A stretch of DNA of 64,000 nt from Undaria pinnatifida (GCA_012845835.1 JABAKD010000025.1:16987976-17051975); one strand, 5' to 3'; counted from the stretch's first letter, positions 32,001-38,194 are shown. Notes: a model not told the origin generated them from the sequence alone. Numbers and translations are program-made.

Positions 32001-33785
32001 CACTAAAGTCAAAGGTCGTGGATTAAAGTCTCACTCACCCAGTGCATAGTGCTCGTCGGCACTTTTGTCTTTAAAAAATTTGACGAGCGGAAAGCGCGAG
32101 AGCATGAGTGAGCAAAATTCGATGAAAGTCGACGAGCATTAAAAGCTGACAAGGTGAGCCGCACCCTGTGTGCGATAAAAATGAAGGCAGTACCGGGGGG
32201 CTGATGGGAAGATACCTACGACCACGGCTTGTCCAGAAGGAAGAAGGTCTCTGAGGGTACAACCTCTTACGGGTTGAGCCGGTGAGTAAAAGTAATAATT
32301 GACAAATATAAAATAAATTAAGGGCGTCAGGCCAATTCTTATACAATCGGATTCCGTCAGTCGAAAACGGCCCTTTTCGACTGGATTTGCTTTTAACTGG
32401 ATTCTTCTGGGCCTCCCTCTTGTCGTCAGTCGAGTCAATTTCATAGTTTGTGTGCTTTTTCTGGAGGCGGCTGGTGTGAGGGAGTACTGCTGTATGGCAG
32501 TCGAAAATCGGTTGGAAGCCCCGTGCTTCGTGCGTTCTCCGCGAGCAACGCGTGCTTTGCACGCAGCGAAACCTCGTCCAAGCGGGTTGGTGGCGTTGGA
32601 CTTAGCCGAAAGCCGCTAAAACCACGTTCGTGGCGTTGAACTCAGCCGAGAGCCGTCAAAGCTACAGCACGCGTAGCCGTTGTTGGCAAAATGACATCAT
32701 TACCGCGCGTTGCTGCCATCGTGTGACACACGGTGTCGGTGGGAGGAGCTAGCAATGCGCCACGATGACTTGCGGCGAGAAGCAGCAGCAATGATAGCAG
32801 CTAAGCCAGCGTCGGCGCTATTGTGTGTTACTGCTGTCGTGTGGTACCTGGTGTGGGTGGGTGGGCGTGCGGGTGTGTGGGTGTGTGTTTTGTGGTGGAA
32901 TGAGCGATGCGATGGGTTCAAATACACGTTGTCAACGAACTTTTTTCGACTGGATAAGCCAGTCGAACCGCTCAGTCGACAAAAGCTGAGTCGAAAAAGC
33001 TCTCGTTCGAAAGTACAAGAAAGCCCGATTGGGGCTTCAGTCGAAAAGGCCGTTTTCGACCGACAAATCCGACTGTATAAGAAATGGCCTGACGAGCAGA
33101 TTTGACCTGAGGCCGTTTTCTCTTGTTATAGACGCTCTTAAACCGGATACCCCACTACCTGTACCATAGCATCTTCGCTGCACCAACCACCTGTAACGTG
33201 CACCCAGCGCATAAAGGAAAATGCGTTGTACCAGGTACCAACACGGGACATCAGGCTGAACAAACACGGGACACCTACGAAAACAAGCCAAGTCAGGCCG
33301 AGATATGCAGGACAAAACTAAATAAACCCAGTTCACCAGTTAATATCGAATTTAGTGCAGCAAGAGCCATTTCTCAAATAAGAAATTCAGTTTCTTAATT
33401 TATAAATTGTTCTAAGGGCATCAGCTGTGAGCTCGACAAATTTAGGGTTAATACTCATCTTTGCAAGCTGCGTAAAACATCGGCCGCTCGTTTCGATAGA
33501 TTTAGTTTTCTCTGAATGTGTATTTCTTGTTCTGTACTGGTAGCTTTTAGAGGGCCATGCAACCAAAATAAGCCCTTTTAGAACTGCACCAGCACTTTTG
33601 GGGAAAAACTACTTGAAATTAGAGTAGATAAAATTGCAGTCCTCTCACCGATCGTAGGAACGAAAACCCCCTCCTCCTCCCCCCCTTGCATCTCCACTCC
33701 CTCCACCTGCATCTCCACCTCCCCCTCCTCCTCCACCCCCCCCGGGGCCGAAATCCCCAGCACCGCCAGACCCGCGCCGATACAT
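1912..33785 (-). CDS. Gene A: multi-exon UNR/CSDE1-like cold-shock-domain protein with RGG-like N-terminus and R3H domain (18 exons, 3' end open)
   Basis: Rebuilt by hand from 18 exons, each listed separately. Lengths sum to 2,820 bases (940 codons) and all 17 junctions join in phase. All donors are GT except one GC. Layout by residue: 1-223 Gly/Arg/Asn/Gln-rich, RGG-like; 224-306 first cold-shock domain; 307-497 a cold-shock unit split by an acidic insertion; 498-613 a further domain; 614-806 two more units; 807-853 a linker that may be half a unit; 854-910 R3H; 911-940 charged helix. Cold-shock domains bind single-stranded RNA, and chains of them typify UNR/CSDE1, which controls translation and mRNA turnover in the cytoplasm. 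R3H also binds single-stranded nucleic acid. The start ATG at 33785 has an in-frame stop upstream near 33836. No stop codon was identified after the last exon. The family call rests on recognised motifs, not a search. Confidence 0.85.
2376..2660. repeat. GATCTGT-rich low-complexity region
   Basis: Irregular repeats of gatctgt and gtatagtgat. It lies immediately past the gene A exon 17 donor. Similar GATC-rich tracts are at 20590-20860, 22540-22960 and 63225-63300. Confidence 0.65.
2684..2854 (-). CDS. Gene A exon 17: R3H domain
   Basis: Acceptor aactcag, donor gtatgc, 171 bases, phase 0 to 0, 57 codons. Encodes IAARVREFVAQSTEQELVF, TSEERSAAHSLAGGEGLGHE and DSNRTLRVWK. The R-S-A-A-H spacing (Arg, three residues, His) plus REFV, LAGGEGLGHES and a final RTLRVWK fit the R3H fold, which binds single-stranded nucleic acid. 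The complete domain lies in one exon. Confidence 0.85.
3052..3192 (-). CDS. Gene A exon 16: linker, possibly half a cold-shock unit
   Basis: Acceptor tttgggcag, donor gtgaga, 141 bases, phase 0 to 0, 47 codons. Encodes GTLQVEVKLASGVSGVVTRD, AQGMITVTDG and MPIHLKFPK. SGVVTRD...GMIT resembles the opening strands of a cold-shock unit, but the RNP motifs are missing. It leads directly into the R3H domain. Confidence 0.8.
4170..4287 (-). CDS. Gene A exon 15: fifth cold-shock domain, second part
   Basis: Acceptor cccatacag, donor gtgaga, 118 bases. One base completes the lysine split with exon 14, giving IADTCKNFAELREGAEVVF, then TVKDGERKGDRGDKKKAATR and VEVQPK. REGAEVVFTV is strand 4 and KAATRVEV strand 5 of the domain. 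The intron before it is 3.85 kb and holds a MITE, SINE copies and two copies of the exon 14 edge. Confidence 0.85.
4485..4790 (+). repeat. Dispersed repeat, family R2
   Basis: Begins with gaccgatct repeats, then tcctcaactgtggaaaa, ctgtcggttagtatgac, gactagcgcat, ggagctcagaaa and agcgtgggatgac. Other copies: 52390-52640 and 60750-60975 on the same strand; 13440-13620 and 56500-56815 reversed. Confidence 0.65.
4912..4972 (-). pseudogene. Copy of the gene A exon 14 edge (distal)
   Basis: Minus strand reads GGNGDVCFRITGSC then a gtaagg donor, against GGNEDVYFRIADTC then gtgagc in the working exon. Reading frame and donor are intact over this short stretch, but I see no matching first half or acceptor upstream. 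A decayed exon duplicate or a cryptic exon. Confidence 0.6.
6048..6110 (-). pseudogene. Copy of the gene A exon 14 edge (proximal)
   Basis: About 54 bases nearly identical to the 3' half of exon 14 (PLGG...DVYF.IAD.C region), with one inserted base that breaks the frame and a donor changed from gtgagc to gcgaag. Non-functional as an exon. Confidence 0.7.
6201..7031. mobile_element. TA-flanked inverted-repeat element (MITE), 0.83 kb
   Basis: The two ends form an 18-base perfect inverted repeat, agggctgtgagttggctg, with TA overlapping or flanking each side. There is no transposase frame. GC-rich centre around 6310-6410. TA flanks fit Tc1/mariner-type integration. Sits in the intron between gene A exons 14 and 15. 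Confidence 0.75.
7075..7405 (-). mobile_element. SINE-like repeat, family 1, tRNA-like head
   Basis: On the minus strand it starts with a tRNA-like part holding an A-box-like tgatcaaatggtta and a B-box-like ggttggaatccca, then a body containing cagatccagggtcac (plus-strand sense), and ends A-rich. Related copies: 37255-37620, and bodies without heads at 7925-8110 and 44790-44960. Confidence 0.65.
7571..7895. mobile_element. MITE copy, opposite orientation
   Basis: Begins cagctgtgagtcggcacgac and contains ccgactatccaacttattgg and ggcaagcccgctggcc, the reverse of the family body. The right end is altered (cctgccgactgtgagtc), so that border is approximate. Confidence 0.6.
7925..8110 (-). repeat. 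SINE family 1 body without head
   Basis: Matches the body of the 7075 copy over cttcatctattatcttcgca, gatccggggtcacc, actacggtacgtgcc and cgtcgactcgcatcga. It ends some 30 bases from the gene A exon 14 donor. Confidence 0.7.
8139..8278 (-). CDS. Gene A exon 14: fifth cold-shock domain, first part
   Basis: Acceptor acccag, donor gtgagc, 140 bases, phase 0 to 2. Encodes VKNVRLISFGGERSEG, VVRSLRDGGFGFIRPLGG and EDVYFRIADTC. GGFGFIRP is a textbook RNP1 and DVYFRI a textbook RNP2, making this the clearest cold-shock exon. Two further copies of its 3' half lie in the next intron (about 6048-6110 and 4912-4972). Confidence 0.9.
8370..8560 (+). repeat. GGGTC-rich dispersed repeat
   Basis: Repeated cgcgggtcgaacccggcccg and related strings. 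Other members at 21800-22110 and 58930-59160 are rich in gggtcggg and gacccgacccg and can fold on themselves. Confidence 0.55.
8800..9740. repeat. AGCTCCAA/CCCAATAG minisatellite, interrupted by a MITE
   Basis: Many units of ccccaatagctccaacagct on both sides of the MITE at 8868-9190. It ends about 90 bases before gene A exon 13. Confidence 0.7.
8868..9190. mobile_element. MITE of the same TA-flanked family, 323 bases
   Basis: Starts TA-gagctgtaagtcc and ends ttcacagccc-TA, with the internal gtcggctggcgaagcgagcc and a C-run near 9020. The same structure and length as the copy at 29696. A partial relative lies just before it (about 8560-8723). Confidence 0.75.
9828..10147 (-). CDS. Gene A exon 13: glycine-expanded fourth cold-shock unit
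   Basis: The donor gtaaga is clear; the acceptor (ctataaag) is chosen because it alone gives the phase exon 12 needs. Length 320 bases. Encodes GVARFIIPPSLPGLKEGDE, then a long Gly/Glu tract from a CTC-rich repeat, then SDASEVATNILAALNHKEL and VGDVIEADLWKSKLGGTK. The glycine tract seems to be a simple-repeat expansion inside the domain. The 5' border is the least certain of the downstream exons. Confidence 0.65.
10868..10986. repeat. AGTAGT/CAGT microsatellite
   Basis: Repeated agtacagtagtacagtag and agtccagttgtccagtag. Confidence 0.8.
12603..12790. repeat. Frame-conserved repeat, type 1 (minus) and type 2 (plus) head to head
   Basis: Minus 12603-12673 reads QLAKVTIKPKFVELTAD. Plus 12730-12790 reads RLTNMSFDETFDLPAGVY. 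Confidence 0.6.
13205..13265 (-). pseudogene. Copy of the gene A exon 12 3' end
   Basis: Reads APTPPLRQSFGGGREG before gtgtgt, against APTLPQRQSFGGPRE before gtgggt in the real exon. The frame is kept over the copied segment. No acceptor or upstream half is visible. Confidence 0.65.
13440..13620 (-). repeat. Dispersed repeat, family R2, partial
   Basis: Reverse copy with tcatcccacgctaggggtgc, ttctgagctcttaacatgag and gcattctttcgcgcaacccg. Confidence 0.6.
13618..13765. repeat. Tandem 11-mer array
   Basis: About ten units of tcctacagtag, a few interrupted. Confidence 0.85.
13917..14100 (-). CDS. Gene A exon 12: third cold-shock domain, second part, and start of the fourth
   Basis: Acceptor cctacag, donor gtgggt, 184 bases, phase 0 to 1. 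Encodes AEFWVVSDRTKDGRHSFRA, DIKILPPGTIATEE and CVRGTVERAPTLPQ. The LPPGT ending and the following GTVER mark the passage from one UNR cold-shock unit to the next. A copy of the 3' end (PTPPLRQSFGGGREG in the same frame, with its own GT) sits about 650 bases downstream near 13205-13265. Confidence 0.85.
14163..14225 (-). repeat. Frame-conserved repeat, type 2
   Basis: Minus strand holds sequence for SFDEIFDLTAGVYF. In gene A intron 11, close to exon 12. Confidence 0.55.
14521..14685 (-). CDS. Gene A exon 11: third cold-shock domain, first part
   Basis: Acceptor gcgatacag, donor gtgaga, 165 bases, phase 0 to 0. Encodes QQGVVKRLTHDYGFLQS, containing the RNP1-like DYGFLQ, then DTIYFNTCHVLP (RNP2-like) and ERLRVGSQ, which leads into strand 4 in exon 12. 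The spacing of these elements matches a UNR-type cold-shock domain. Confidence 0.85.
14931..15025. repeat. CCGTAA hexamer array
   Basis: About 14 mostly perfect copies of ccgtaa, then ggctaa variants. The format resembles a telomere repeat, but it is interstitial and on one strand only. Confidence 0.85.
16150..16225 (-). repeat. tRNA-like fragment
   Basis: The minus strand has atggtcgagacgacagac and gcgtgagttcgagcctcgc, then ends in a T-run like a Pol III stop. Probably a SINE head; a degraded tRNA is possible. Confidence 0.45.
16237..16310 (-). repeat. Frame-conserved repeat, type 1
   Basis: Minus strand reads STQLAKMSIDPEVMELTADV. Next to the tRNA-like fragment at 16150. Confidence 0.65.
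16871..16966 (-). CDS. Gene A exon 10: end of second cold-shock unit
   Basis: Acceptor gtgaccag, donor gtacgc, 96 bases, phase 0 at both ends. Encodes VSQDKGSGRKRAVKIVLVR followed by the charged TNKEKREEEQLKK. Read with exon 9 this gives the usual ending of a cold-shock domain (VRFQVSQDKG... AVKIVLVR). The charged tail may form a helical linker. Confidence 0.75.
17220..18150. repeat. CACAACAACA-rich minisatellites
   Basis: Units of about 55 bases with acaacaacacagagcacaca and ttttcacat (17250-17420, 17930-18000), then about 30-base units of gaccgcgccacaacattaga (18046-18135). In gene A intron 9. Confidence 0.7.
18950..19340 (+). repeat. Dispersed repeat, family R3, two adjacent copies
   Basis: Contains ctcttgggtgaggtatgggg, tcgttcatctggttgcgcct and aacccctttggagcccg, the forward version of the family, duplicated within about 400 bases. 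Confidence 0.55.
19692..19807 (-). CDS. Gene A exon 9: middle of second cold-shock unit
   Basis: Acceptor ggtttacag, donor gtcagt, 116 bases. Encodes VTPAPLGLTGAMVPYLV, TDALEEDAGSRF and RRGDEVRFQ. The GDEVRFQ element is the conserved strand 4 of cold-shock domains and runs on in frame into exon 10. An acceptor 15 bases further in (acgccag, which would start the exon at 19792) keeps the same phase and would remove five residues. Confidence 0.75.
20288..20563. repeat. Three near-perfect tandem copies of a 92-base unit
   Basis: ggtaattacctttgtatcaa starts units at 20288, 20380 and 20472, which are almost identical, so the duplication is recent. The unit contains ttaccggtaa and related palindromes. 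In gene A intron 8. Confidence 0.9.
20916..21002 (-). CDS. Gene A exon 8: acidic linker
   Basis: Ends before gtgata and starts after one of two tandem acceptors six bases apart (gtagccgtag), which differ by two residues without changing the frame. With the nearer one it is 87 bases, phase 1 to phase 1. Encodes GARGTASETPETEEAV and ADTPAAATGTRE. It continues the acidic insertion of exon 7 and returns to the domain fold in exon 9. Confidence 0.6.
21291..21435 (-). CDS. Gene A exon 7: acidic insertion
   Basis: Follows a strong pyrimidine tract ending gaaaag and ends before gtgaaa. 145 bases, phase 0 to phase 1. Encodes ITGGVPSEEYPTVSTAPQEV and GETEETPEGENATEGEE, an acidic, Thr/Glu-rich, probably disordered stretch interrupting the second cold-shock unit. 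The composition differs strongly from the surrounding intron. Confidence 0.65.
21800..22110. repeat. GGGTC/GACCC-rich inverted repeat region
   Basis: Long runs of gggtcggg.cgggtcgggt at the left and gacccgaccc at the right form imperfect palindromes. Lies in gene A intron 6, downstream of the exon 6 donor. Confidence 0.6.
22379..22506 (-). CDS. Gene A exon 6: start of second cold-shock unit
   Basis: Acceptor tttgacag, donor gtatta, 128 bases, beginning in phase 1 and ending in phase 0. Encodes AHFVGVIERDIRSYPSS, then THRAQMMGRSRPQEF and QQMEGLIK. The motif GVIER after the previous domain's PPGTV matches the way consecutive UNR cold-shock units follow one another. The rest lacks a clear RNP1. 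A copy of the 5' half with acceptor lies at about 22685-22760 in the upstream intron. Confidence 0.7.
22685..22760 (-). pseudogene. Copy of the gene A exon 6 5' half
   Basis: Minus strand carries ccgacag followed by a stretch matching the first 60 bases of exon 6, including the part coding for ERDI.SYPSSTP, with substitutions and a small length change. Lies about 200 bases upstream of the working exon. Confidence 0.65.
24060..24424 (+). repeat. Frame-conserved repeats, type 1 (broken) and type 2
   Basis: At 24106-24166 a type 1 copy is frameshifted. At 24351-24424 a type 2 copy reads RLSKMSINEIFDLTAVVY. Both lie between gene A exons 5 and 6. Confidence 0.55.
24631..24655 (-). pseudogene. Copy of the gene A exon 5 3' end with a GT donor
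   Basis: Contains gtccttgacg followed by gtgagtaaaaa, matching the end of exon 5, where the same position reads gcgagtaaaaa. Only about 25 bases of the exon are recognisable. Confidence 0.6.
25123..25370 (-). CDS. Gene A exon 5: first cold-shock domain
   Basis: Encodes a complete cold-shock domain in one exon: QGRVCSMKESFGFVRC (strand 1 and the RNP1-like SFGFVR), DLFFRLSEA (RNP2-like), NVGDEVDFLVG, CALQLNVLPPGTV. The ending LPPGTV is typical of UNR/CSDE1-type domains. Acceptor gatcag. For the frame to reach exon 6 the exon must end GACG before gcgagt, a GC donor; using the nearby gtaaaa instead breaks the phase. Length 248 bases. A 25-base copy of its 3' end lies at about 24631-24655, where the donor reads gtgagt. 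Confidence 0.85.
25555..25690. repeat. CCCAA/CCCACC microsatellite
   Basis: Fills much of the 326-base intron between gene A exons 4 and 5. Confidence 0.75.
25697..26002 (-). CDS. Gene A exon 4: Asn/Gly-rich disordered region
   Basis: Acceptor gggttgcag, donor gtaagg. Encodes DNNPRGGFRDQNQNNNNFN, then GPGQNWGP, long glycine runs, ERWQKHAQAMSGRG and FHRHGQNQ. Length 306 bases. It opens with the one base needed by exon 3 and closes with AG, completed by exon 5 to arginine. It continues the disordered N-terminus up to the first cold-shock domain. Two copies of its 5' end lie in the upstream intron (about 26150-26212 and 26315-26365), one keeping the acceptor. Confidence 0.75.
26150..26212 (-). 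pseudogene. Copy of the gene A exon 4 5' end
   Basis: After the same gggttgcag acceptor it reads DNNPRGGLRDINQNTTNN, close to DNNPRGGFRDQNQNNNN of the working exon. It could act as an alternative acceptor or cassette exon. A more decayed third copy (DPRGSFRDPQKN) lies at about 26315-26365. Confidence 0.65.
26600..26870 (-). pseudogene. Two copies of the gene A exon 3 3' end
   Basis: At 26803-26870 the minus strand reads CGYPCGSDRFFGPGGNVGG then gtgaca. At 26603-26655 it reads GYPGGGHQFSGPGGGWRG then gtaaag. The working end is GYGYQGGGDRFSGPGGDGGG then gtgagc. Both keep an open frame and a GT, so they are possible alternative donors. Confidence 0.65.
26640..27070. repeat. AACAAGAAC-rich tracts
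   Basis: Repeated aacaagaacaagaac and caacaacaacac between the copies of the gene A exon 3 edge; a second tract lies at 26020-26320. Confidence 0.7.
27090..27253 (-). CDS. Gene A exon 3: RGG/RG-repeat region
   Basis: Acceptor gagcag, donor gtgagc. Encodes GRDGDGGFRERG, a glycine run, NRGRGDGGRGRGRGYGYQ and DRFSGPGGDGGGR, a typical RGG/RG box with aromatic spacers, which usually binds RNA and can be arginine-methylated. Length 164 bases, phase 0 at the start; the final CG joins C of exon 4 to make arginine. Two degraded copies of its 3' end, each followed by a GT dinucleotide, lie further along the intron near 26803 and 26603. Confidence 0.75.
27957..28055. repeat. CAA/CAG repeat
   Basis: About 30 consecutive CAA or CAG triplets, giving a polyglutamine frame on the plus strand, but within gene A intron 2 and a dispersed repeat. 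No evidence that it is translated. Confidence 0.8.
28146..28441. repeat. Minisatellite with units of about 50-60 bases
   Basis: Imperfect units containing gctggtcgttagcgatactt, ccggtcgtta and tttcgcggg. Confidence 0.75.
29696..30022. mobile_element. MITE of the same TA-flanked family, 327 bases
   Basis: TA-gagctgcaagtcggc at the left, gccgactcacagctc-TA at the right, and the inner body colinear with 8868-9190. Inserted in gene A intron 2, only about 40 bases past the exon 2 donor. Confidence 0.8.
30065..30128 (-). CDS. Gene A exon 2: Gln/Asn-rich segment
   Basis: A 64-base exon between the acceptor tttattatag and the donor gtgcgg. It starts with one base finishing the codon split with exon 1, then encodes 21 residues including NGQQGEGGRWQND and ending NNVQQ, in phase 0. 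The composition matches the Gly/Gln/Asn-rich N-terminus on either side. It is short, so recognition depends on splice sites, phase at both ends and composition. Confidence 0.6.
31990..32320 (+). mobile_element. SINE-like repeat, family 2
   Basis: Head remnant ggtcgtggattaaagtctcac resembles a B box. The body has gaaagcgcgagagcatgag, aaaatgaaggca, ccacggcttgtc and ctcttacgggttgag. Colinear with 55390-55710. Confidence 0.65.
32321..33107. mobile_element. Inverted-repeat element, about 0.79 kb
   Basis: Left caggccaattcttatacaat...gtcgaaaacggcccttttcg and the reverse of the right caggccatttcttatacagt...gtcgaaaacggccttttcg form ends of about 57 bases, mostly identical. No transposase frame. Directly follows the SINE at 31990. 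Confidence 0.65.
33416..33491 (-). repeat. Frame-conserved repeat, type 1
   Basis: Minus strand reads SGRCFTQLAKMSINPKF then VELTADAL. Lies about 160 bases past the gene A exon 1 donor. Confidence 0.65.
33649..33785 (-). CDS. Gene A exon 1: start codon and Gly-rich N-terminus
   Basis: Begins MYRRGSGGAGDFGP, runs through two glycine tracts around DAGGGSGDAR, and ends GFRSYD before a gtgaga donor at 33648. Length 137 bases, 45 codons plus two bases (CG), which the first base of exon 2 completes to arginine. The ATG is taken as the start because the same frame meets a TGA about 50 bases upstream and no better ATG lies between. A splice acceptor just before it (ttgag) cannot be excluded, but there is no pyrimidine tract. 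The composition is low complexity, disordered and RGG-like. Confidence 0.65.
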
Positions 33786-35436
33786 CTCAAATGCTTTTGC
33801 TTTGCTTATGTTCTCTGGCAGTATCCACCCAGTTCAATCTGACCTTCCCTTGTTCCACAGCAGCAGCACCAGCAGTAGCCTGAGTCGTCGTACTGAAGAA
33901 GAAAGAAGGCACCTTTCAGCCTGTACCAGTCAACACAGGAGCTTGCCTCGATCGGGAACAGCTCTTTTTTTCACGGAATCTCCGCGACTGAGACGAATGC
34001 AACGCCTCTAAGCACGCTCCGGCGGCTGCTTCCGGGTGAGGGAGGCTCTCCTCGCTCGAACTCGCTCGGGAAGAACCTGGGGCGGTTGCTCGTGGAACAC
34101 AGAGAATTTGCACCGCACCCTGTAAACACTGCCTCCATAATTTCCATAAAACCCACCTTCTTTCTTTTCCAACTAAAATCTTTCTTAAGATGCTCGATGT
34201 GTCTGAAGATCAGATATTGATAGTGGAACTTACGTGGACCGGCCAGCAAGACACCTCAAAGCATGCTCCGGTGGCTGCTTCCGGGTGGGTGGGGCTCCCC
34301 TCGCTCGAACTCACTCGGGAAAGATCCTGTACCCCGTGAAATAATGCCTCCATAAATTGAAGCAAACCCAGCATTACTTTTTGAATGTTATTCCCATAAA
34401 ATGTTTTGAACTCAAGGTGTCCGCGAGAGGGGCCGTGATAGCCGCATCTCTACATCGTTCGATCAACCAGTGGTGCCACAACGAAGGGATAGAAGGTGCG
34501 CAGAAATGTTGGTCCTGGTTCCTTCCTGGTTTGAAAATGTTCCACATAGCTTGTATATTCATTTTGAAATTTTCGGGTACGTTGTAGTCTGTGTATGATG
34601 TATGATCAGTGATGAAGGACATGCGAGTGTTCCTATTTCCGGAGAGCACAGCAACAGCAACGTACCTGGTATCAAATGCCTTTATTCGTGGGAAGGGCAA
34701 AGAGAGAGGTAGGATGACGAGCGGGTGTGCTCTGGTATGTTGCTGCTTTGCTGGTGGAACCCGCCCAAGGCTCAAAGCGGTCGCAGCTGGAGGTGGAATG
34801 AAGTCCTGTAGTGGTACGTAGACAGCAGACAGCAGGGGGATACAAAAATATCTGCACGATACAGCAAAACTACCAGCAGCATAGCTCAACACAGCAGCGC
34901 GCAGGCGTGGGCATTCCTGGTACTTAAAAACCCTGCTCGTGGGTATTCGTACAGCTGCAGCAGCACCGTCGGTGTACGAGAGTTCGGAAGTATTGAAGTA
35001 CAGAAGACACCCCGATTTAAGAGCACCCCGTGACAAGCCGAAACAAGCGCTGCACGCTGATCTCATTTGTCTTGGGGCAATATATACATGGCATTCGTAC
35101 TCCCGATAAAGAAACAAAATAAACCGCCGTAAGCCACACAAGTATTGTACATACTTCGGAGTATGATAGAGCAGTATTATAGTGGAAACTAGTAATAAGT
35201 CATAAAATAGATTATATGATGTTAGATCTAGCTCGAAATTCCTCACCTAAAATAAAAATACCAACACTAACCATTATAGTGGAGAAAAATCAATCATATA
35301 ACCCTTCCCCCCTTTTTTTTTCCCCTCTCCCTCTTGCTCAAACGCCCCCCCCTAACATTGAAATCTGCCAGAGTAATAAACACTTCCACGCACTGGATAT
35401 CACCTCATTATCTTTCTAGAGCCATCCATGCCGCTG

Positions 35437-35690
35437 CTGCAATTCACCCCCCCCCCCCCCGCCCCCCCAACGCCCCCTCCTTCCCCACCACCCGCACCGT
35501 CGCCTAGACCTAGCACCACGCGTATAGCAAAGCCCTACATCTATGCGACCTAAAGCCCTTTCGCCCCCCCCCCCCCCCCCCGTCTCCACCCCCACCCCCA
35601 CTCCCCCCCACCCCCACCCCCACCCCCACCCCCCCCCACCCCCACCCCCACCCCCCCCCCCACCCCCACCCCCTCGAACACTCCGCCCTC
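35437..35690. repeat. C-rich microsatellite block
   Basis: Runs of C with cccccacccc units. Proline- or glycine-rich open frames here are by-products of the repeat. Confidence 0.85.
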
Positions 35691-35724
35691 TACTCACTGG
35701 TTGTACGACTTACAGGATATACTT

Positions 35725-36085
35725 GATAAACAGGTGCATTCTTTCCAACACCGTCAGATTTATCCCCTCAATGGATTTATAGTTTCCACGCACAGATTGA
35801 GCTGCCCCGCCCGTCCTGCCCCCCCCCACGATAAACAGGTGCATTCCTTCCAAAACCGTCAAATTTATCCCCTTATAGGATTTATAGTTTCCACGCACAA
35901 ATTGAGCTGCCCCGCTCGTCCCCCCCCCCCCCCCCCCCCCCCCCGCTCCCTCTTGATCAAAACCAGGCCCCCACGTCCTTAAGAACTCCGCCCTCCCCTC
36001 ACCGGTTATTTGATAAACTAATGCATTTCCTACACCGCTGTCAGACTTTGTCCCCCTGAAAAACGGGTTTTATAGTTTCCGCGCA
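35725..36085. repeat. Three tandem units of about 107 bases, diverged
   Basis: gataaacaggtgcattcttt, ccgtcagatttatcccctc and ttatagtttccacgcacaga recur at 35725, 35832 and (weaker) 36012, separated by C-runs. Confidence 0.8.
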
Positions 36086-36184
36086 CAGACTGACTAGCAT
36101 CGCCCTGTTGACCCTGATAGTTACACTGTAGTTGCAAGGGAAGTCGCCGACCTATATTCTTAATGCGGACACACAACCCGTACT

Positions 36185-36432
36185 ACGCGCGATCGGAGTA
36201 TCATACACAGCTCGCAAAGATTGATTTCGACAAAATCTTCGATCTCACAGCTGGAGTGTATATTTTTTTTTATAATACATACTCCGGAGTATATTTTTTC
36301 AATAGGACCCCTCCCAATAAAAAACTTATCCATATAGTATATTACATGTACGTACCAACAACGCCGCTTGCAAAGATCAGTATTGACCCCAAACTCGTCG
36401 AACTCACGGTTGACGTCCTTGAAATATCTTTT
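36185..36432 (+). repeat. Frame-conserved repeat, type 2 followed by type 1
   Basis: First part reads QLAKIDFDKIFDLTAGVY, second part PLAKISIDPKLVELTVDV, both forward, separated by an AT-rich linker with actccggagtat and aataggacccctccca. Shows that the two types can belong to one unit. Confidence 0.65.
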
Positions 36433-37254
36433 ATTTAATATGTACAAGGGCTCCGCATGGGCGCCGGCATCCGCCGGCGCCCATGCTTCGGGTAGGGCAG
36501 GGCAGCACTTCGACCACTTAAGGTGTAGCTGTCCGATTTGGCATGCATTGAACTTTAAAGTAATGCCAAGAGTTTCATACGAACATGGGATTCTGAAAGT
36601 CATGCTTTGACAAAAGAAAAAACGTAACATTATACAACAAAGAAGGCAAGGATAGGCGAAACAAACTAATAAATGCGCCGTCAAGTAAAAGTTGGCGTCT
36701 ATCAAACAAAAATACCGAAAAGAGTATTATTGAGAACCTGCGTCGCCTCTAGGCGAAACGAAAGAGGCCTTGGCATTAATGAAGAGACTGCACTGCTGTC
36801 CCCGTGGCAATGGAGGTTCGAAGTCGACAGGATGCAAAGTCGGTTTGCATCAAACGTCGACATGAGGACATGTCAGCCGGCGAGGTTTTGGAAGAAGATT
36901 GCTTTGTTTGTTACGTGAAGGCTGTCGCATTGATTGGTCTGCGTGGTCGCGGGCGAGGAGGAAAACGTAGAAGAGGAGGGCGATCTCTCGTTGAGGCGGC
37001 GTTGTCTAAGATTGGTGCGGGGGTGGCTTTGCTCGTACGGGAGGTTGGCGTAGCGCTTCTTCTCTGTTTTTTCTCGGAAAGGCGGGATATGTGTGTCTGC
37101 TGTCTTTTCTTCGTGGGGGCTTTCACGTTGTCGAAATTGGACGCGTCCCCTCAATGCATAATATCCGGAGTTTCTCTACCATGACGACTGCTGATAGTGC
37201 CGTGCGTATTTCCTAGAGACTGACATATTATTTACTGGTAGTAATAATAATATA

Positions 37255-37620
37255 CCTTTGCAACATTTTTTTTCTTCATCCCATTTATTATCCCCGCACC
37301 ACTCTCGCGCTCCCTCCCAGTAGTAACTCAGATCCGGGGTCAATAGCGGGCCCTCCTCCTCCCTCCCCACTTCGGCACGTGCTTTCATTTTAACCTCCAG
37401 GAGAATCCAGCATGTTCTTCCCTCGTCGACTCGCGTCGAACCAACCCACGCTGCTAGGCGCTCTCAGCAGTTGATTGATGCCTGTTTTTTTTATTTCCTT
37501 TTTGCAAATAAAGTCAAATCTCATCGTGGTGGGTGTCGAACTCAAGGACAACCAAACGTTAGTAGTATTCGAGGGTAAAACCACTATTATTAATAGACCA
37601 CCGGGGCGGCCGGCTGACAA
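37255..37620 (-). mobile_element. SINE-like repeat, family 1
   Basis: Minus-strand head has ggtggtctattaataatagt and a B-box-like gagttcgacacccacc. The body matches the copy at 7075 (cagatccggggtca, gagaatccag, cgtcgactcgcgtcga). Confidence 0.7.
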
Positions 37621-38194
37621 ATGATTAAAAAAAAACAGGATATTTGCATAGAGATTACATTCCCTCCCCCATATTGTATGATATTACGATGGTTGACGCG
37701 ATATGTATAGAATAAAGCGCCAAATACCTAAATATCAGCGTACGCGGAGTTTTAGATATCATGAATAACGAACGACCGCGATGGCAGAGCACGGCAAAGC
37801 ATAGCGCGTCGCTCTGCTGAGCTAGCGGTGCGCTGCTGAGCTGAGCCGCAGGGCATCGCAGGGCACTGCACGGCGCTTCGTTGCTGTAAGCTATAGCGCT
37901 GCGATGGGGTGCTGGGCGGTGTCGAGCTGATGAGCCAAGCCCAGATCTCAGCCGCTGAAGCTTCGTCAAGTACAAAACAAATGGTGCGAATCAAAGAAAA
38001 GCTAAAGCTGGACCGTTCCGCAACTAACGCACAGCTGTCAGGCGGCAATTAGCGGCAGTAGGAAGTTCAACTTACTAGACAAAAAGGAAGAAAAAATCGC
38101 GAAAAAGTTCAAAATCGTGTTGGCAGAAAAACCAAGTTTGCAGGAAGCAGCTGAAAGGTCAAGAGACAGGCAATATTTCAGTTTTTGTTGTTGT

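Noticed and set aside
36804-37184. 126-codon plus-strand frame with a basic GRGRGGKRRRGG stretch
   Set aside because: Composition is somewhat coding-like, but there are no clear splice sites, no domain and no connection to either gene.
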